This document shows positions 26,745 to 36,981 of a stretch of DNA of 63,137 bases, one piece after another; within the stretch, counting starts at the first letter, position 1, and every line of letters starts with the position of its first letter. The notes under the pieces are model-generated. The model was not told where the DNA came from. It did no database searches and was given only the letters and a program-made list of their open reading frames with translations. Location: assembly GCA_913049785.1 (NCBI GenBank), contig CAJWXP010000009.1, positions 1 through 63,137 on the forward strand, written 5' to 3'. Both the position numbers and the translations under genes were made by a program. The stretch comes from an uncultured Dehalococcoidia bacterium (GTDB lineage: Bacteria > Chloroflexota > Dehalococcoidia > Lucifugimonadales > UBA1127).

Positions 26745-27459
26745 CTACTGAAACCCTTTACCCAGCTCTTTCAAACTGACGAACCCACTTTGAGCAAGCA
26801 CGATGTGGTCTAACAGCTCGATATCCAGCAGTTTTGCGGCCTGTTGGAGTTTGGCTGGTGACCTTGATGTCATCTGCGCTGGGAGTAGGGTCTCCCGACG
26901 GGTGATTGTGGACCACGATGACCGATGGACAGTTCTCTTTCACCGCATCCCGAAACACCTCTCCGGCGCGGATGACGGCAGTGTTGACGTTGCTTCGATA
27001 CACTTCTGATACCGACAACACCTGGTTTCGGGTATTCAGAAGCAAGACTCGGAGGCTTTCCTGGGTGAGAAGCGCCATTTCGGGAGTGAGAAGATCAGCT
27101 ACGTCCTGGGGAGAGGGGATCACGGGATACTCACCGCTGGGTAACGCCGAGAGCCGTTTCCCAAGCTCCAAAGCTGCCATGACCTGCGATACTTTGGCTT
27201 CACCAAGTCCTTTGATCTGACTTAACTCAAGGAACCCCGCCTTGGCTAGGCCTGCAAACCCGCCATGGGTGGCAAGCAAACGTGTAGCCAGGTTCAACAC
27301 GTTCTCTGAAGTGGTTCCGGTGCGTAGGAGGATGGCCAATAGTTCAGCGTTGCTGAGGAAATGTGGGCCATAGTCTCGCAAGCGTTCCCTGGGGCGTTCA
27401 CCTTGAGGCAGATCACGAATGCGAAGCTGGTATGTGCTTGGAGGAGTTTGACCTTCCAT
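26745..27459 (-). pseudogene. radC: RadC-family JAB1/MPN metalloprotein with a frameshift
   Basis: In the current frame 233 residues end at 26758 with an unrelated tail. The family body is clear: RIRDLPQGERPRERL, LSNAELLAILLRTGT, an HhH-like GLGEAKVSQ, and the metal motif HNHPSGDPTPSADD. After DDIKVTSQ, removing one base of the AAA/TTT run at 26850-26852 restores the expected end (LQQAAKLLDIELLDHIV, then FVSLKE), closing at 26745. A homopolymer error or a genuine frameshift; the metal site lies before the lesion. Confidence 0.85.
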
Positions 27460-27504
27460 TGGCGCCTCCTCCTAAGCTGCAACCCTGTTGCTCATGAATC
27501 CCGG

Positions 27505-27750
27505 TTATGTGGTGGCGTTCGCCGCTGCTTCTCGCTCTGATTCACAGGTGATGCATACGTAGTTCTCGCCCAGCTCATCTGCAATACCCACAGCAACGTT
27601 GCGCTTTTTCCCACACACAGAGCAGTTCACCGCCACCAGGGGGGTGTTACCCGTCTTGGATGGGTCGTTCTCATACCCCCGGAAACCCTTGTAGTCAGGA
27701 TTCTGGTGGCGCAGTTCCAGGAACCGCTCACGATCTTTCCGATGGCTCAT
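27505..27750 (-). CDS. small zinc-ribbon protein
   Basis: 81 residues. Two Cys pairs (CSVCGKKR and CITCESE) spaced by about 20 residues suggest a zinc ribbon. The N-terminus is rich in Arg/Lys/Glu. Lies between rplL and radC on the ribosomal strand. Family not recognised; a nucleic-acid or ribosome-associated role is only a guess. Confidence 0.6.
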   Translation of the reverse strand: MSHRKDRERFLELRHQNPDYKGFRGYENDPSKTGNTPLVAVNCSVCGKKRNVAVGIADELGENYVCITCESEREAAANATT

Positions 27751-27792
27751 AACATCCTCGCCTTTCGCATTTGCGAGGGATTGTTGGCGACG

Positions 27793-28185
27793 TTACGCGA
27801 CGGATACAGAAGCTCCAGCTGCCTCAACCTTGGTCTTGACCTCTTCAGCCTCTTCCTTGCTGATGCCCTCACGGATGGCCTGAGGTGCAGCTTCAACCAG
27901 GTCCTTGGCTTCCTTCAGGCCCAGGGTTGTCACTTCTCGGACAGCCTTAATCACATTGACCTTGTTCTCGCCGAATGAATTCAGCGTCACCGTGAATTCC
28001 GTCTGAGCCTCTTCACCGGCTCCGCCAGCATCACCAGCGGCGGGTGCACCACCAGCAGGAGCAGCGGCTGCCATGGGAACAGCAGCGCTGACGCCGAATT
28101 CCTCTTCCAACTGCTTGACCAACCAGGACACTTCCAACACCGGCAGTGCCAAAATACCCTCTAAAATCTCTTCTTTCGTCGCCAT
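27793..28185 (-). CDS. rplL: ribosomal protein L7/L12
   Basis: 130 residues. N-terminal dimerisation region, an Ala/Gly-rich hinge ([19 protein letters not shown]) and the C-terminal factor-binding domain ([24 protein letters not shown]-like). Normal length. Downstream of rplJ in the L10 operon. Confidence 0.97.
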   Translation of the reverse strand: MATKEEILEGILALPVLEVSWLVKQLEEEFGVSAAVPMAAAAPAGGAPAAGDAGGAGEEAQTEFTVTLNSFGENKVNVIKAVREVTTLGLKEAKDLVEAAPQAIREGISKEEAEEVKTKVEAAGASVSVA

Positions 28186-28231
28186 TGTCTTTCCTCCCGA
28201 TATTGTTTATCTGGTCAGGTACGCAACTTGC

Positions 28232-29041
28232 TTAGTTGTCTATTTTCTCTTCTTCTGCCGCTTCATCCTTGCCATCGGCGGGAGCTTCCTCTTCAGCACT
28301 CTCTGCTTCAGCGGCGCTTTCCTCGCTAATCTCTTCCACTTCAGGCGTTTCTTCGGCCTGAGCTTCATCTGTGGCGCTGTCTGTTTCTGGCGCGTCCGTG
28401 GCAGCATCTGCTGCAGGTGCACTATCCGTGCTTGCTTCAGCCGTGTCCGTAGCAGCATCCGCAACCGATGCACTGTCCATGCTTGCTTCAGCGGGTGCGT
28501 CTTCCGTGCTTTGGACGTTGGCCTCGCCCTTGCCTTCGGTAGACCGCTCCAACACAATAGCCAAGCTCTGTGCCGGGCTGTTCAATGCTCGCATCAGTCG
28601 TGCAACCACTCCAGACATCTGGCCCATCAACATCGACATAAGGACGGGCTTCGTCGGGAGGGCGCCCAACGCGTTCACTTCCGCGGGCGTCATCACCTGT
28701 CCGTCAATCACTGCCCCGTTCAACGGCATAGCAATGCGGGATGACTGTAGGTATTCAGTCAGCAGCTTAGCAGCGGCAACAGCATCGCCGTTGCCCATGA
28801 CAAGCCCGGTGGGGCCGGCCAGTACCTCTTTGATCTGAGGAAATCCGATCTCGTCCGCTGCAAGGGACGCAATCGTGTTCTTCACCACGCGGTACTCAAG
28901 ACCCTGCTCTCGCAGCTTCTGACGGAATCGCGTCATCGTCGCGACACCTAAGCCTGTGAATCCGGTGCTGATGAAGACGCTGTTGCTAGCCAGCTTCTCC
29001 TTGATCTCCTCAAGAGCGTCAACGTTTTTATCTGATGGCAA
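28232..29041 (-). CDS. rplJ: ribosomal protein L10 with a long acidic tail
   Basis: 269 residues, TTG start with GGAG upstream. Residues 1-166 are a normal L10 (KNTIASLAADE, GPTGLVMG, and a C-terminal helix that binds L7/L12). Residues 167-269 are an extra Ala/Glu/Asp/Ser-rich tail with no Lys-rich clusters, built partly from imperfect repeats (DSASVADAATDTAEAS, DSAPAADAATDAPETDS). The tail follows directly on the L12-binding helix at the stalk. Leader and promoter are described separately. Confidence 0.95.
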   Translation of the reverse strand: MPSDKNVDALEEIKEKLASNSVFISTGFTGLGVATMTRFRQKLREQGLEYRVVKNTIASLAADEIGFPQIKEVLAGPTGLVMGNGDAVAAAKLLTEYLQSSRIAMPLNGAVIDGQVMTPAEVNALGALPTKPVLMSMLMGQMSGVVARLMRALNSPAQSLAIVLERSTEGKGEANVQSTEDAPAEASMDSASVADAATDTAEASTDSAPAADAATDAPETDSATDEAQAEETPEVEEISEESAAEAESAEEEAPADGKDEAAEEEKIDN

Positions 29042-29079
29042 TCTTCACGCTCCGTTTACAGGGCTCATGGCCCCAAAAT

Positions 29080-29190
29080 AAAAACCCCGGCCGCAAGACC
29101 GAGGTGCAGAACAACACGTGCTCTATTCCACCTGCGTGGGGGCTTTACGCTATTAAGGCCTTTTCAGGCCGCCCACGGTCTCCGGCAACT
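29080..29190 (-). promoter_or_regulatory. ribosomal protein L10 leader with terminator-like hairpin
   Basis: Untranslated leader between the promoter and rplJ. Minus-strand RNA contains GCCGGAGACCGTGGGCGGCC, CTTAATAGC, CCCACGCAGGTGGA and then CCTCGGTC-TTGC-GGCCGGGG followed by TTTTTATTTT. This layout matches L10 leaders of Gram-positive-type bacteria, where L10 (or the L10-L12 complex) binds its own mRNA. Autogenous control is inferred from the family. Confidence 0.8.
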
Positions 29191-29196
29191 GATCCT

Positions 29197-29226
29197 ATAT
29201 TAGCTCAACCTGCTGGCAAATGCCAA
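29197..29226 (-). promoter_or_regulatory. promoter for rplJ-rplL
   Basis: TTGGCA (29226-29221), 18-bp spacer, TAATAT (29202-29197). Located just past the rplA stop, so rplJL can be transcribed apart from rplKA. Confidence 0.6.
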
Positions 29227-29233
29227 CTCCCGG

Positions 29234-29965
29234 TTACTCCACCTTTATGGCTTGAACTGCTGCGATGTCCAACATGAGGCTTGGCCCCATGGTTGAGGTC
29301 AGGTGCATAGTCTTGAATAAATGTCCTTTGACCCCCTCAGGCTTGACCTCAGTGATTGCCAGAACCATTGCTGCAAGGTTCTCCACAAGGGCTTCTGCCG
29401 TAAAACTCAGCTTGCCGATGGGCATATGCAGGTTCGCAGAGCGATCCATGCGGAACTCTACGCGACCACCCTTGGCTTCCTTTACTGCCCTGGGGATGTC
29501 CTGCTGTTGAACAACGGTGCCTGTGCGAGGATTGGGCATCAGACCCTTTCGGCCTAGAACCCGTCCCAGCTTACCGATCTGGCCCATCATCTCTGGAGTG
29601 GCGATGGAAACTTCGAAGTCGGTCCAGCCCTCTTCTTCTATCTTGCGGATGGTCTCTGCATCACCGATAAAGTCTGCGCCCGCTTCGCGCGCCAGGGTCT
29701 CGCCTTCACCTTGAACGAAAGCCAGCACACGTTGGGTCTTGCCCGTTCCGTGAGGCAGCATAGTCACGCTACGAATCTGCTGGTCGGCGTGGCGTGGGTC
29801 TGCATTGGTATAGATATGCAGTTCCACAGTCTCATCGAACTTGGCGGACATCATATCTTTCAAAATATTCACGGCGTCTTCTGCGGAATACGGTAGCATG
29901 TGCTCCCGTTTCTTTGCTGAATCATCGTATCGCTTGCCGTGGGATCGCATTGCGCCGGTAGTCAT
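29234..29965 (-). CDS. rplA: ribosomal protein L1
   Basis: 243 residues. RNA-binding protein of the L1 stalk. Family stretches are HGKRYDDSAKK near the start, GKTQRVLAFVQGE, and the signature LGRKGLMPNPRTGTV near residue 137. The ATG follows the rplK stop without a gap. Confidence 0.97.
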   Translation of the reverse strand: MTTGAMRSHGKRYDDSAKKREHMLPYSAEDAVNILKDMMSAKFDETVELHIYTNADPRHADQQIRSVTMLPHGTGKTQRVLAFVQGEGETLAREAGADFIGDAETIRKIEEEGWTDFEVSIATPEMMGQIGKLGRVLGRKGLMPNPRTGTVVQQQDIPRAVKEAKGGRVEFRMDRSANLHMPIGKLSFTAEALVENLAAMVLAITEVKPEGVKGHLFKTMHLTSTMGPSLMLDIAAVQAIKVE

Positions 29966-30394
29966 TTAGCCCTCCACCACTTCAATGCCCATGCTTCGGG
30001 CTGTGCCTTTGATCATTTGAACAGCGGCATCCATGTCGCCTGAGTTCAGGTCTGCCATCTTGCTCTGAGCAATCTCCTGAATCTGTTTCAACGTCACTCT
30101 TCCTACGTTTTGGCGTAGGGGTTCAGTACTACCCTTCTCAACGCCGGCTGCCTTCCGTAGCTGGTCAGACGCCGGTGGAGTCTTGGTGACAAACGTGAAT
30201 GAACGGTCTTCATACACCGTTATCTGCACCGGGATAATGCTTCCCATCTGGTTGGCCGTCTTGGAGTTGTACTCCTTAACGAACTCCATGATGTTCACAC
30301 CGTGTTGTCCCAATGCAGGTCCAACCGGGGGGGCAGGTGTTGCCTCGCCAGCTTGAATCTGAAGTTTGATTAGGGCCCGAACCTTCTTTGCCAT
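29966..30394 (-). CDS. rplK: ribosomal protein L11
   Basis: 142 residues. [29 protein letters not shown] is the conserved N-terminal domain, and the C-terminal rRNA-binding domain ends [14 protein letters not shown]. Adjacent to nusG (65 bp) and rplA (0 bp). Confidence 0.97.
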   Translation of the reverse strand: MAKKVRALIKLQIQAGEATPAPPVGPALGQHGVNIMEFVKEYNSKTANQMGSIIPVQITVYEDRSFTFVTKTPPASDQLRKAAGVEKGSTEPLRQNVGRVTLKQIQEIAQSKMADLNSGDMDAAVQMIKGTARSMGIEVVEG

Positions 30395-30459
30395 GCAGAC
30401 TCCTCATAAAGAGGTGCGGGCAATGCGCCCGCACCTTACCAAGTTCGATAATTCCGCGT

Positions 30460-31071
30460 TTAGCCGATGCGTTCAGCCTGGAGGAAGTCCAACTCCACCG
30501 GAGTCTCTCTCCCGAAGAACGATACCAGCACCCGCACCTTACCTTTGTCAGGCAAAACCTCGTCCACCACACCGATGAACTCACTGAACGGGCCGTCAAC
30601 CACCTTCACGCTCTGACCCTTGGCAAGTCCAATCTTCGCTCTGGGCTGTGCTGCGTCAATGCGCTTGAAGATGTTGGCAACCTCTTTTTCCGTCAACGGC
30701 ACGGGACGGGCCTTACGCTCGCCCTCCTCGTCAGCGGAGATGAACCCTGTGATGCCGGGAGTGTTCCGCACTACGTACCAGCTCTGGTCGTCCATATTCA
30801 GACGTACCAAGACATAGCCGGGGAACAGCCGTTCCCTCTTTGGTGTGCGTTTCCCGTCCTTGATCTCAACCACTTCTTCCGTAGGAACCACGACCTCGAA
30901 GATCTTGGCCTCTACGTCCATGGTGGCTATGCGTTGCTCAAGGTTCTTTTTAACGCGCTCTTCCATCCCGGAGTAGCAATGGACAATGTACCAGTGTCCT
31001 TCACCTGCCCCAGAGACGGTGCCTTCTTTTGGTTCCTGATCTATCTGGTCTACGTTTTCCTGCGTAGTCAC
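30460..31071 (-). CDS. nusG: transcription termination/antitermination factor NusG
   Basis: 203 residues, GTG start with GGAGG upstream. NGN domain (WYIVHCYSGMEERVKKNLEQR, FPGYVLVRL) and C-terminal KOW domain (GQSVKVVDGPFSEFIGVV). Couples RNA polymerase to the ribosome or Rho. Order secE-nusG-rplK-rplA is the classical one. Confidence 0.96.
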   Translation of the reverse strand: MTTQENVDQIDQEPKEGTVSGAGEGHWYIVHCYSGMEERVKKNLEQRIATMDVEAKIFEVVVPTEEVVEIKDGKRTPKRERLFPGYVLVRLNMDDQSWYVVRNTPGITGFISADEEGERKARPVPLTEKEVANIFKRIDAAQPRAKIGLAKGQSVKVVDGPFSEFIGVVDEVLPDKGKVRVLVSFFGRETPVELDFLQAERIG

Positions 31072-31095
31072 ATCGTCCTCCGTATTCCTGCGGCC

Positions 31096-31341
31096 CTAAG
31101 ACAAAGTGTTTCGGGCCAATAGGCCAAAGAGGAAATCCAGTACGCCGAGGATAACCCCGACCAACCCTGCTATGGCGATTACCACGCCGGTCAGTCGAGT
31201 CGCCTCTTGCCGAGTTGGCCACTCGGCTTTGCGTAACTCTGCATAGACTTCCCCGAAGAACCCCATGCGGAACATTCTGCTCTGTGCCGCAGAACCCATG
31301 CTCTGCTGTATCGAGGACTTCCGGGTATTCTGACGTGCCAT
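31096..31341 (-). CDS. secE: preprotein translocase subunit SecE
   Basis: 81 residues. The conserved FFGEVYAELRKAEWPTRQEATRLT amphipathic region precedes a single C-terminal TM segment. Stabilises SecY. Starts 5 bp after the rpmG stop. Confidence 0.93.
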   Translation of the reverse strand: MARQNTRKSSIQQSMGSAAQSRMFRMGFFGEVYAELRKAEWPTRQEATRLTGVVIAIAGLVGVILGVLDFLFGLLARNTLS

Positions 31342-31346
31342 TGGTG

Positions 31347-31511
31347 TTACCTCACCTCACGGTGAAGCGTGTGAACCCTGCAACGACTGCAGAACTTTCT
31401 GCGCTCCAGCCGCTGCGGATCATTACGCTTGTTCTTTTGGGAGTGATAATTACGCTCTCTGCACTCAGTGCATTGGAACGTCATATCACCCCTATCGCCT
31501 TTTTTAGCCAT
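31347..31511 (-). CDS. rpmG: ribosomal protein L33
   Basis: 54 residues, with GAGGAAAG upstream of the ATG. Starts [17 protein letters not shown] and ends [14 protein letters not shown]; two CxxC pairs (C14/C17 and C41/C44) give the zinc-binding form of L33. Lies between tuf and secE as in many genomes. Confidence 0.93.
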   Translation of the reverse strand: MAKKGDRGDMTFQCTECRERNYHSQKNKRNDPQRLERRKFCSRCRVHTLHREVR

Positions 31512-31519
31512 TCTTTCCT

Positions 31520-32710
<1,191 letters not shown>

Positions 32711-32740
32711 CTCTTGAACTAACCTCCTCAGCGTATATGG

Positions 32741-32812
32741 AGCCCACAGCCGGAATCGAACCGGCGACCCCGTTCTTACCAAGAACGTGCTCTACCTCTG
32801 AGCTATGTGGGC
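32741..32812 (-). tRNA. tRNA-Thr (anticodon GGT)
   Basis: 72-nt cloverleaf. Acceptor GCCCACA/TGTGGGC, anticodon loop TTGGTAA in CGTTC/GAACG, T-loop TTCGATT in GCCGG/CCGGC, discriminator T. CCA is not encoded. 30 bp upstream of tuf. Confidence 0.95.
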
Positions 32813-32846
32813 CCGCGTTCGATTCTAGATTCCCTGTTACAAGGAC

Positions 32847-32931
32847 TGGAGGGAGTAGGATTCGAACCTACGTAGCCCTTTCGGGCGTCAGATTTACAGT
32901 CTGGTGCGTTTGGCCGCTCCGCCATCCCTCC
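32847..32931 (-). tRNA. tRNA-Tyr (anticodon GTA)
   Basis: 85-nt class II tRNA. Acceptor GGAGGGA/TCCCTCC, anticodon loop CTGTAAA, long variable arm (GCCC-GAAA-GGGC), T-loop TTCGAAT, discriminator A. Upstream of tRNA-Thr, and probably shares its promoter. Confidence 0.95.
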
Positions 32932-32942
32932 AAGCAGCTACC

Positions 32943-32971
32943 AGTGTAGCACCGCACATAGCCACCGCCAA
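32943..32971 (-). promoter_or_regulatory. promoter for tRNA-Tyr/tRNA-Thr/tuf
   Basis: TTGGCG (32971-32966), 17-bp spacer, TACACT (32948-32943), about 12 bp before the tRNA-Tyr 5' end. The rest of the interval to 33288 shows no gene. Confidence 0.6.
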
Positions 32972-33321
32972 GACCTTCAGAAACATAACAGTAGTAGACC
33001 AAGCATTCATTGGCTTGGCCCCAGACTGCGTTATGCCCGTTTGCCTGGGAGTTTTACAGGTGGCCATTGCTCCGAAGGAATCCGAAGCACGCCTTTTGAG
33101 TATAGTAAAATCCATTCCTACCGTCAAGGTGATTTAGGTTGCGTCAGTACGGATTTCGACGCACCTCGTTTGTTATATTACGCACTACCCACACTGCTAG
33201 ATTTCCCTGTATCCTGAGTGCATCCCAAACCATCCAGTCGCATCCAACCTATCGAGTACAGCCGTATTCAGGGCAAGAGAGTGACTGGATGGTTGAAGTG
33301 TTTCTAAGACCATCACGATAT

Positions 33322-34625
33322 ATGAGGCTGGTGCCTGTGTTGGCCGTGATAGCCATCGTCAGTGCAGCCTGTGCAAGTAGCGGTACGCCCGACGGTGCGC
33401 AAACCGGGGGTGCTGCGGCAGCAGCTCCGGCGCCGACGGATGCGAGTTCCGCCACAACGCCCTCCCTCACCCTTGGAGATCCAACAAAGATACTGCCATC
33501 GGCCTCTGATTCCACCGCCAAAGTGACCCCTCCACCCGACCTCATAGTTATTGAGGACAGGGATGAGGAATTGGAACGCGCGCAGTTCTCCATACGCGGC
33601 TGGAGCACGGACTTCAGCAAGCGCACGGTGCAGCTCAGCGACATCTTCTCCGGCGGCCCGGGCAAGGACGGCATCCCGGCAATAGACGACCCTCAGTTCG
33701 AGAGTGTGGAGGACGCCGGCCAGTGGCTTGTGGATAACGAACCAGTACGGGTCGTCGACATCAATGGCGATGTGAAGGCCTACCCCCTTGGCATCCTCAT
33801 CTGGCACGAGATCATCAACGATACCGTGGGCTGTGTCCCTGTGGTGGTCACCTATTGTCCTCTGTGCAACTCAGCATTGACCTTTGATCGACGACTGGGC
33901 GATAAATCGTGGACTTTGGCGTCAGCGGCAACCTGCGGTTCAGTGAGATGATCATGTACGACCGTCAGACGGAGACTTGGTGGCAGCAGATTGAAGGCGT
34001 AGGGATCATCGGCGAGTTGGTCGGTGAACAACTGACGCTCATCGCTTCACCTGTCGTGTCATGGAAGCAGTTCAAGACGGCCCACCCTGACGGGACAGTC
34101 CTCTCTCGAGACACTGGCTTCAACCGGAGGTACGGCAGCAACCCGTATTCTTTGTACGATACGTCATCACCGTTCCTGTTCTTCGGCGAGACGGACAGTC
34201 GACTCAAAGCGCAGGACAGGATCGTCGCAATTGATGAGGGTGGCGAGACGGTTGCGTTTCCCTTCGATGTTCTGGCGGAGGAAAGAGTCGTTCCTTACTC
34301 TCTTGCCGGATCAGACCTGGTGGTGTTCTTCCAGGCGGGAACCAACTCCGCGTTGGACGCCTCCAACATCGCTGTGGGCCGGGACGTCGGCGCTACCAAC
34401 GTGTTCCGACCCATCATAGGGGAGCAACAACTTACCTTTGAAGCGACAGATGACGGCTTTGTGGACAACGAGACAGGCACTACGCGGAACCTACTGGGTC
34501 AAGGCCTGACAGGTCCACTGGCGGGTGAGCAGTTGGAGACTGTGGCCCACGGCAATCACTTCTGGTTCGCGTGGGGCGTGTTCAAGCCGGCCACGGTAGT
34601 CTACAAGGGTGCTACTGACAGCTAA
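33322..34625 (+). pseudogene. DUF3179 lipoprotein split by a frameshift
   Basis: The start is taken at 33322 (MRLVPVLAVIAIVSAAC, lipoprotein-like); ATG 33289 is an alternative. A low-complexity Ala/Thr/Pro linker is followed by DUF3179: VRVVDINGDVKAYPLGILIWHEIIND, CPLCNSALTFDR. In-frame translation runs off after GDK at 33906. A second frame carries the continuation DFGVSGNLRFSEMIMYDRQTETWWQQ through to 34625. One base missing from the AAA at 33904-33906 explains the break (expected GDKIVDFG). Function of DUF3179 is unknown; it is extracytoplasmic. Confidence 0.85.
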
Positions 34626-34655
34626 AGAAACTAAGGCGTACATGGCAGGATGACA

Positions 34656-34689
34656 GGGTCGTTCACGTTGATGAGCGGCCCCGTTTTTA
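34656..34689 (+). terminator. intrinsic terminator after the DUF3179 gene
   Basis: GGGTCGTTCA, loop, TGAGCGGCCC (10 bp with G-U pairs) followed by GTTTTTA. Ends within the last codons of the convergent exoribonuclease gene. Confidence 0.65.
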
Positions 34690-36660
34690 GTCAGCTTGTC
34701 TAAAATGGGCCTGCTGACGCCAGGTATCGACTTCTTGCAGCACCAATTGAACTGTATCTCCTGGTTCCGTACCCGGTCGTAGATAGACGTTACTGCGGAT
34801 CAGGTACGCCTCAAGTTCAACCACGTAGTCGCGGTCCCTCGCATCGAGAACGATAGCGGAAAACTCCTCACCCAGCTTGCCGGACATCAGCTTGTGTATC
34901 CAGTAGCGTTGGCGCTCGTTCTCCGCGCGGCTCAGGTCTCGCAGCATCGCATCGGCTCGAAAGAGTGCAGCCTTCACCGCCTCCAATTCGTACGTGGGCG
35001 CATCACCATCCAGCATGCTTGCAAGCTGACGCTGATTGACCAGGTCTGTGTACCGTCGTAGGGGCGAGGTCACCTGCACGTAGGGGTCAACGCCGAGAAG
35101 GGCATGGAGCCCGGGAGCAGTACCCAAACGTGCAGGCCTGATCTGTCTGAGGATGTGGTACTGGCGCACCGCATCCACCGATGTGTCCGGTATATCCTCC
35201 ATGTCCACCGGGTCCTGTGAACGATAGATAGCAGGAATATCGTTCTCCCGCAAGTACGTGCCGACGAGGTTGTTCATGAACACCATGAACTCTGCAACCA
35301 ACCGTCGTGCTGGGGTCGGCACCGGATTGACAAAGACGGCGACGTTCTTGTCCTCATCCACTCGCACCTTGAGTTCCGGCCTGTCCATTTCCAACGCGCC
35401 GGCTACAAGTCTGGCGTGACGCAGGGGTTGCGCAACTGAACTCAGCATATCGAGCTCTAAACCGTACAGAGCAGAGGCGTCCAGAAGGGCAGCATCTGCC
35501 TCTTCGTACGACAGTCTGCACGCGCTACGCACCTGCGATCGGCAAAGCTCCCAACTCTGTAGTTCAAAGACGTCGTTGAATTGCGCCAACAGCGTAATGG
35601 CAGGCCGTAGGCTTCCGGCTACCAAGCTCCCCGCCTCCTCTGATAGCTGTCGAGGCAGCATGGGAAGCATAGCTTCAGGTAGGTAGAGGCTGGTCATGCG
35701 TTCCCGAGCAGCCTCTTCGATCAACCCCACCGCCGGCACCAACGCGGCCGCATCGGAAATATGTACGCCTACTTCGTAACCGGACGCTGTTCGTTGCACC
35801 GAAAGCCCGTCATCGATATCCACGGTGCTGGCCTCATCGATGGTGAATACAGCCAGGACTGACAAGTCTCGCCTGTTTTCGTCACCGGTTATTTCAGCAG
35901 CGGCCAAACGGTCGGCCTCGGCGAGTATTTCGTCAGAGAACGACTTGGGGTAACCCAGTCGACGTAGCGTGAAGAACTCGTCTTCATCGATCTCACCACG
36001 CCATACCAGCAGGTCGAATGCCTGCCGTTGGGGATCCATGGTTTTTGGAAATTGTCGCAGCCAGCCTTTGACCGCTTTGGCCGCGGTGGAAGAATCCCCC
36101 TCGAAGGCGAATTGCCGGACGGTCTCGAGCCAACTCTGCTGCCTATGTGTCCACCCGTCGATTTCGGCGGTGCCGCCAAGCCAGGCGATGAAAGAAGACT
36201 CCTCATCTACGGCTTGCCCCTGCTGCGCTCGTTTTTCGATCTGCTGGGCTACATCAGCTTCAGACAGAGGTGTCAACATGAGGCCATCCGGATGGAAATA
36301 CCGCAGCGGAGATGTGAACAGGCACAGCAGCAATGCTCCGATCTGAACGCTTTCAACAGCAGGCGACCACACCAGTTCGGCCAGGTCTGTCAGTGAAAGA
36401 CCGGGGACTTCGCCCTGTACCACCTTCCATGCTTCTTCTACGTCGGTTTCCGCAGCCACCTGCTCGGCCTCGCCTATCCATTGGGAGAGCCCAGAGTCCA
36501 ATATTGCAATGTCCGTCTCCCAGACAATCTGCTGCCTGGTGATCCGAAATGGTTTGCCATCGGCAGCAGTAGCCCACCACCTGTTATCAGCGCCCACTCG
36601 AGTAAGCGCCAAGATGTGAAGTCCGCCTTTACGGAGCAGCGCAATATGTGGCTCAGCCAT
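34687..36660 (-). CDS. RNB-domain exoribonuclease (RNase II/R family)
   Basis: 657 residues from the ATG at 36660, which has AAGGAA five bases upstream; in-frame ATGs at 36672 and 36720 lack one. The RNB domain spans about residues 265-580 with the catalytic acidic motif TIDEASTVDIDDGLS and VHISDAAALV. The C-terminus has a short S1-like segment (LRPGTEPGDTVQLVLQEVD). The N-terminal 250 residues are poorly conserved. Predicted 3'-5' RNA decay enzyme in the cytoplasm; RNase II versus RNase R cannot be settled by eye. Confidence 0.85.
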   Translation of the reverse strand: MAEPHIALLRKGGLHILALTRVGADNRWWATAADGKPFRITRQQIVWETDIAILDSGLSQWIGEAEQVAAETDVEEAWKVVQGEVPGLSLTDLAELVWSPAVESVQIGALLLCLFTSPLRYFHPDGLMLTPLSEADVAQQIEKRAQQGQAVDEESSFIAWLGGTAEIDGWTHRQQSWLETVRQFAFEGDSSTAAKAVKGWLRQFPKTMDPQRQAFDLLVWRGEIDEDEFFTLRRLGYPKSFSDEILAEADRLAAAEITGDENRRDLSVLAVFTIDEASTVDIDDGLSVQRTASGYEVGVHISDAAALVPAVGLIEEAARERMTSLYLPEAMLPMLPRQLSEEAGSLVAGSLRPAITLLAQFNDVFELQSWELCRSQVRSACRLSYEEADAALLDASALYGLELDMLSSVAQPLRHARLVAGALEMDRPELKVRVDEDKNVAVFVNPVPTPARRLVAEFMVFMNNLVGTYLRENDIPAIYRSQDPVDMEDIPDTSVDAVRQYHILRQIRPARLGTAPGLHALLGVDPYVQVTSPLRRYTDLVNQRQLASMLDGDAPTYELEAVKAALFRADAMLRDLSRAENERQRYWIHKLMSGKLGEEFSAIVLDARDRDYVVELEAYLIRSNVYLRPGTEPGDTVQLVLQEVDTWRQQAHFRQAD

Positions 36661-36837
36661 AGGTTCCTTCATAGGAGGATGCGTACAGGAATACAAGTGA
36701 GTACGAGGGGAGTCAATCAAACAAGCATGCCAGCGAGGAAAGTATATCGTGGCTGATTACACTCAACAAGCTACCAATTGGGGAAAGCATGTTGCTTTAG
36801 CTAGGACGATGAGTGGTGGGCCCAGTAGCCAGGTGCG

Positions 36838-36981
36838 TTAGTGGTCCCTGGCTTGCTTCGCCTTGGATGGGAAATCGTTGGAGCGATACAGCATCACCGC
36901 TAGCTGAACAGCATCCCTGATAATCTCTTCACGGTGAAGATCAAAGGTGTCCGTGTTCCGTATCACTGCAAGGTACTGCAT
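36838..36981 (-). CDS. small uncharacterised protein
   Basis: 47 residues: ATG at 36981 with GGAGG six bases upstream, ending in TAA at 36838. Composition looks coding (MQYLAVIRNTDTFDLHREE, then IIRDAVQLAVMLYRSNDF), suggesting a short strand plus helix. No family recognised. Isolated between the exoribonuclease and galE. Confidence 0.45.
   Translation of the reverse strand: MQYLAVIRNTDTFDLHREEIIRDAVQLAVMLYRSNDFPSKAKQARDH

Noticed and set aside
28073-28744. Plus-strand ORF (223 codons) over rplJ/rplL
   Set aside because: Shadow created by the Ala/Glu-rich low-complexity coding sequence of the ribosomal genes.
32711-32782. N-terminal extension of tuf
   Set aside because: It reads through tRNA-Thr; the standard EF-Tu start is at 32710.
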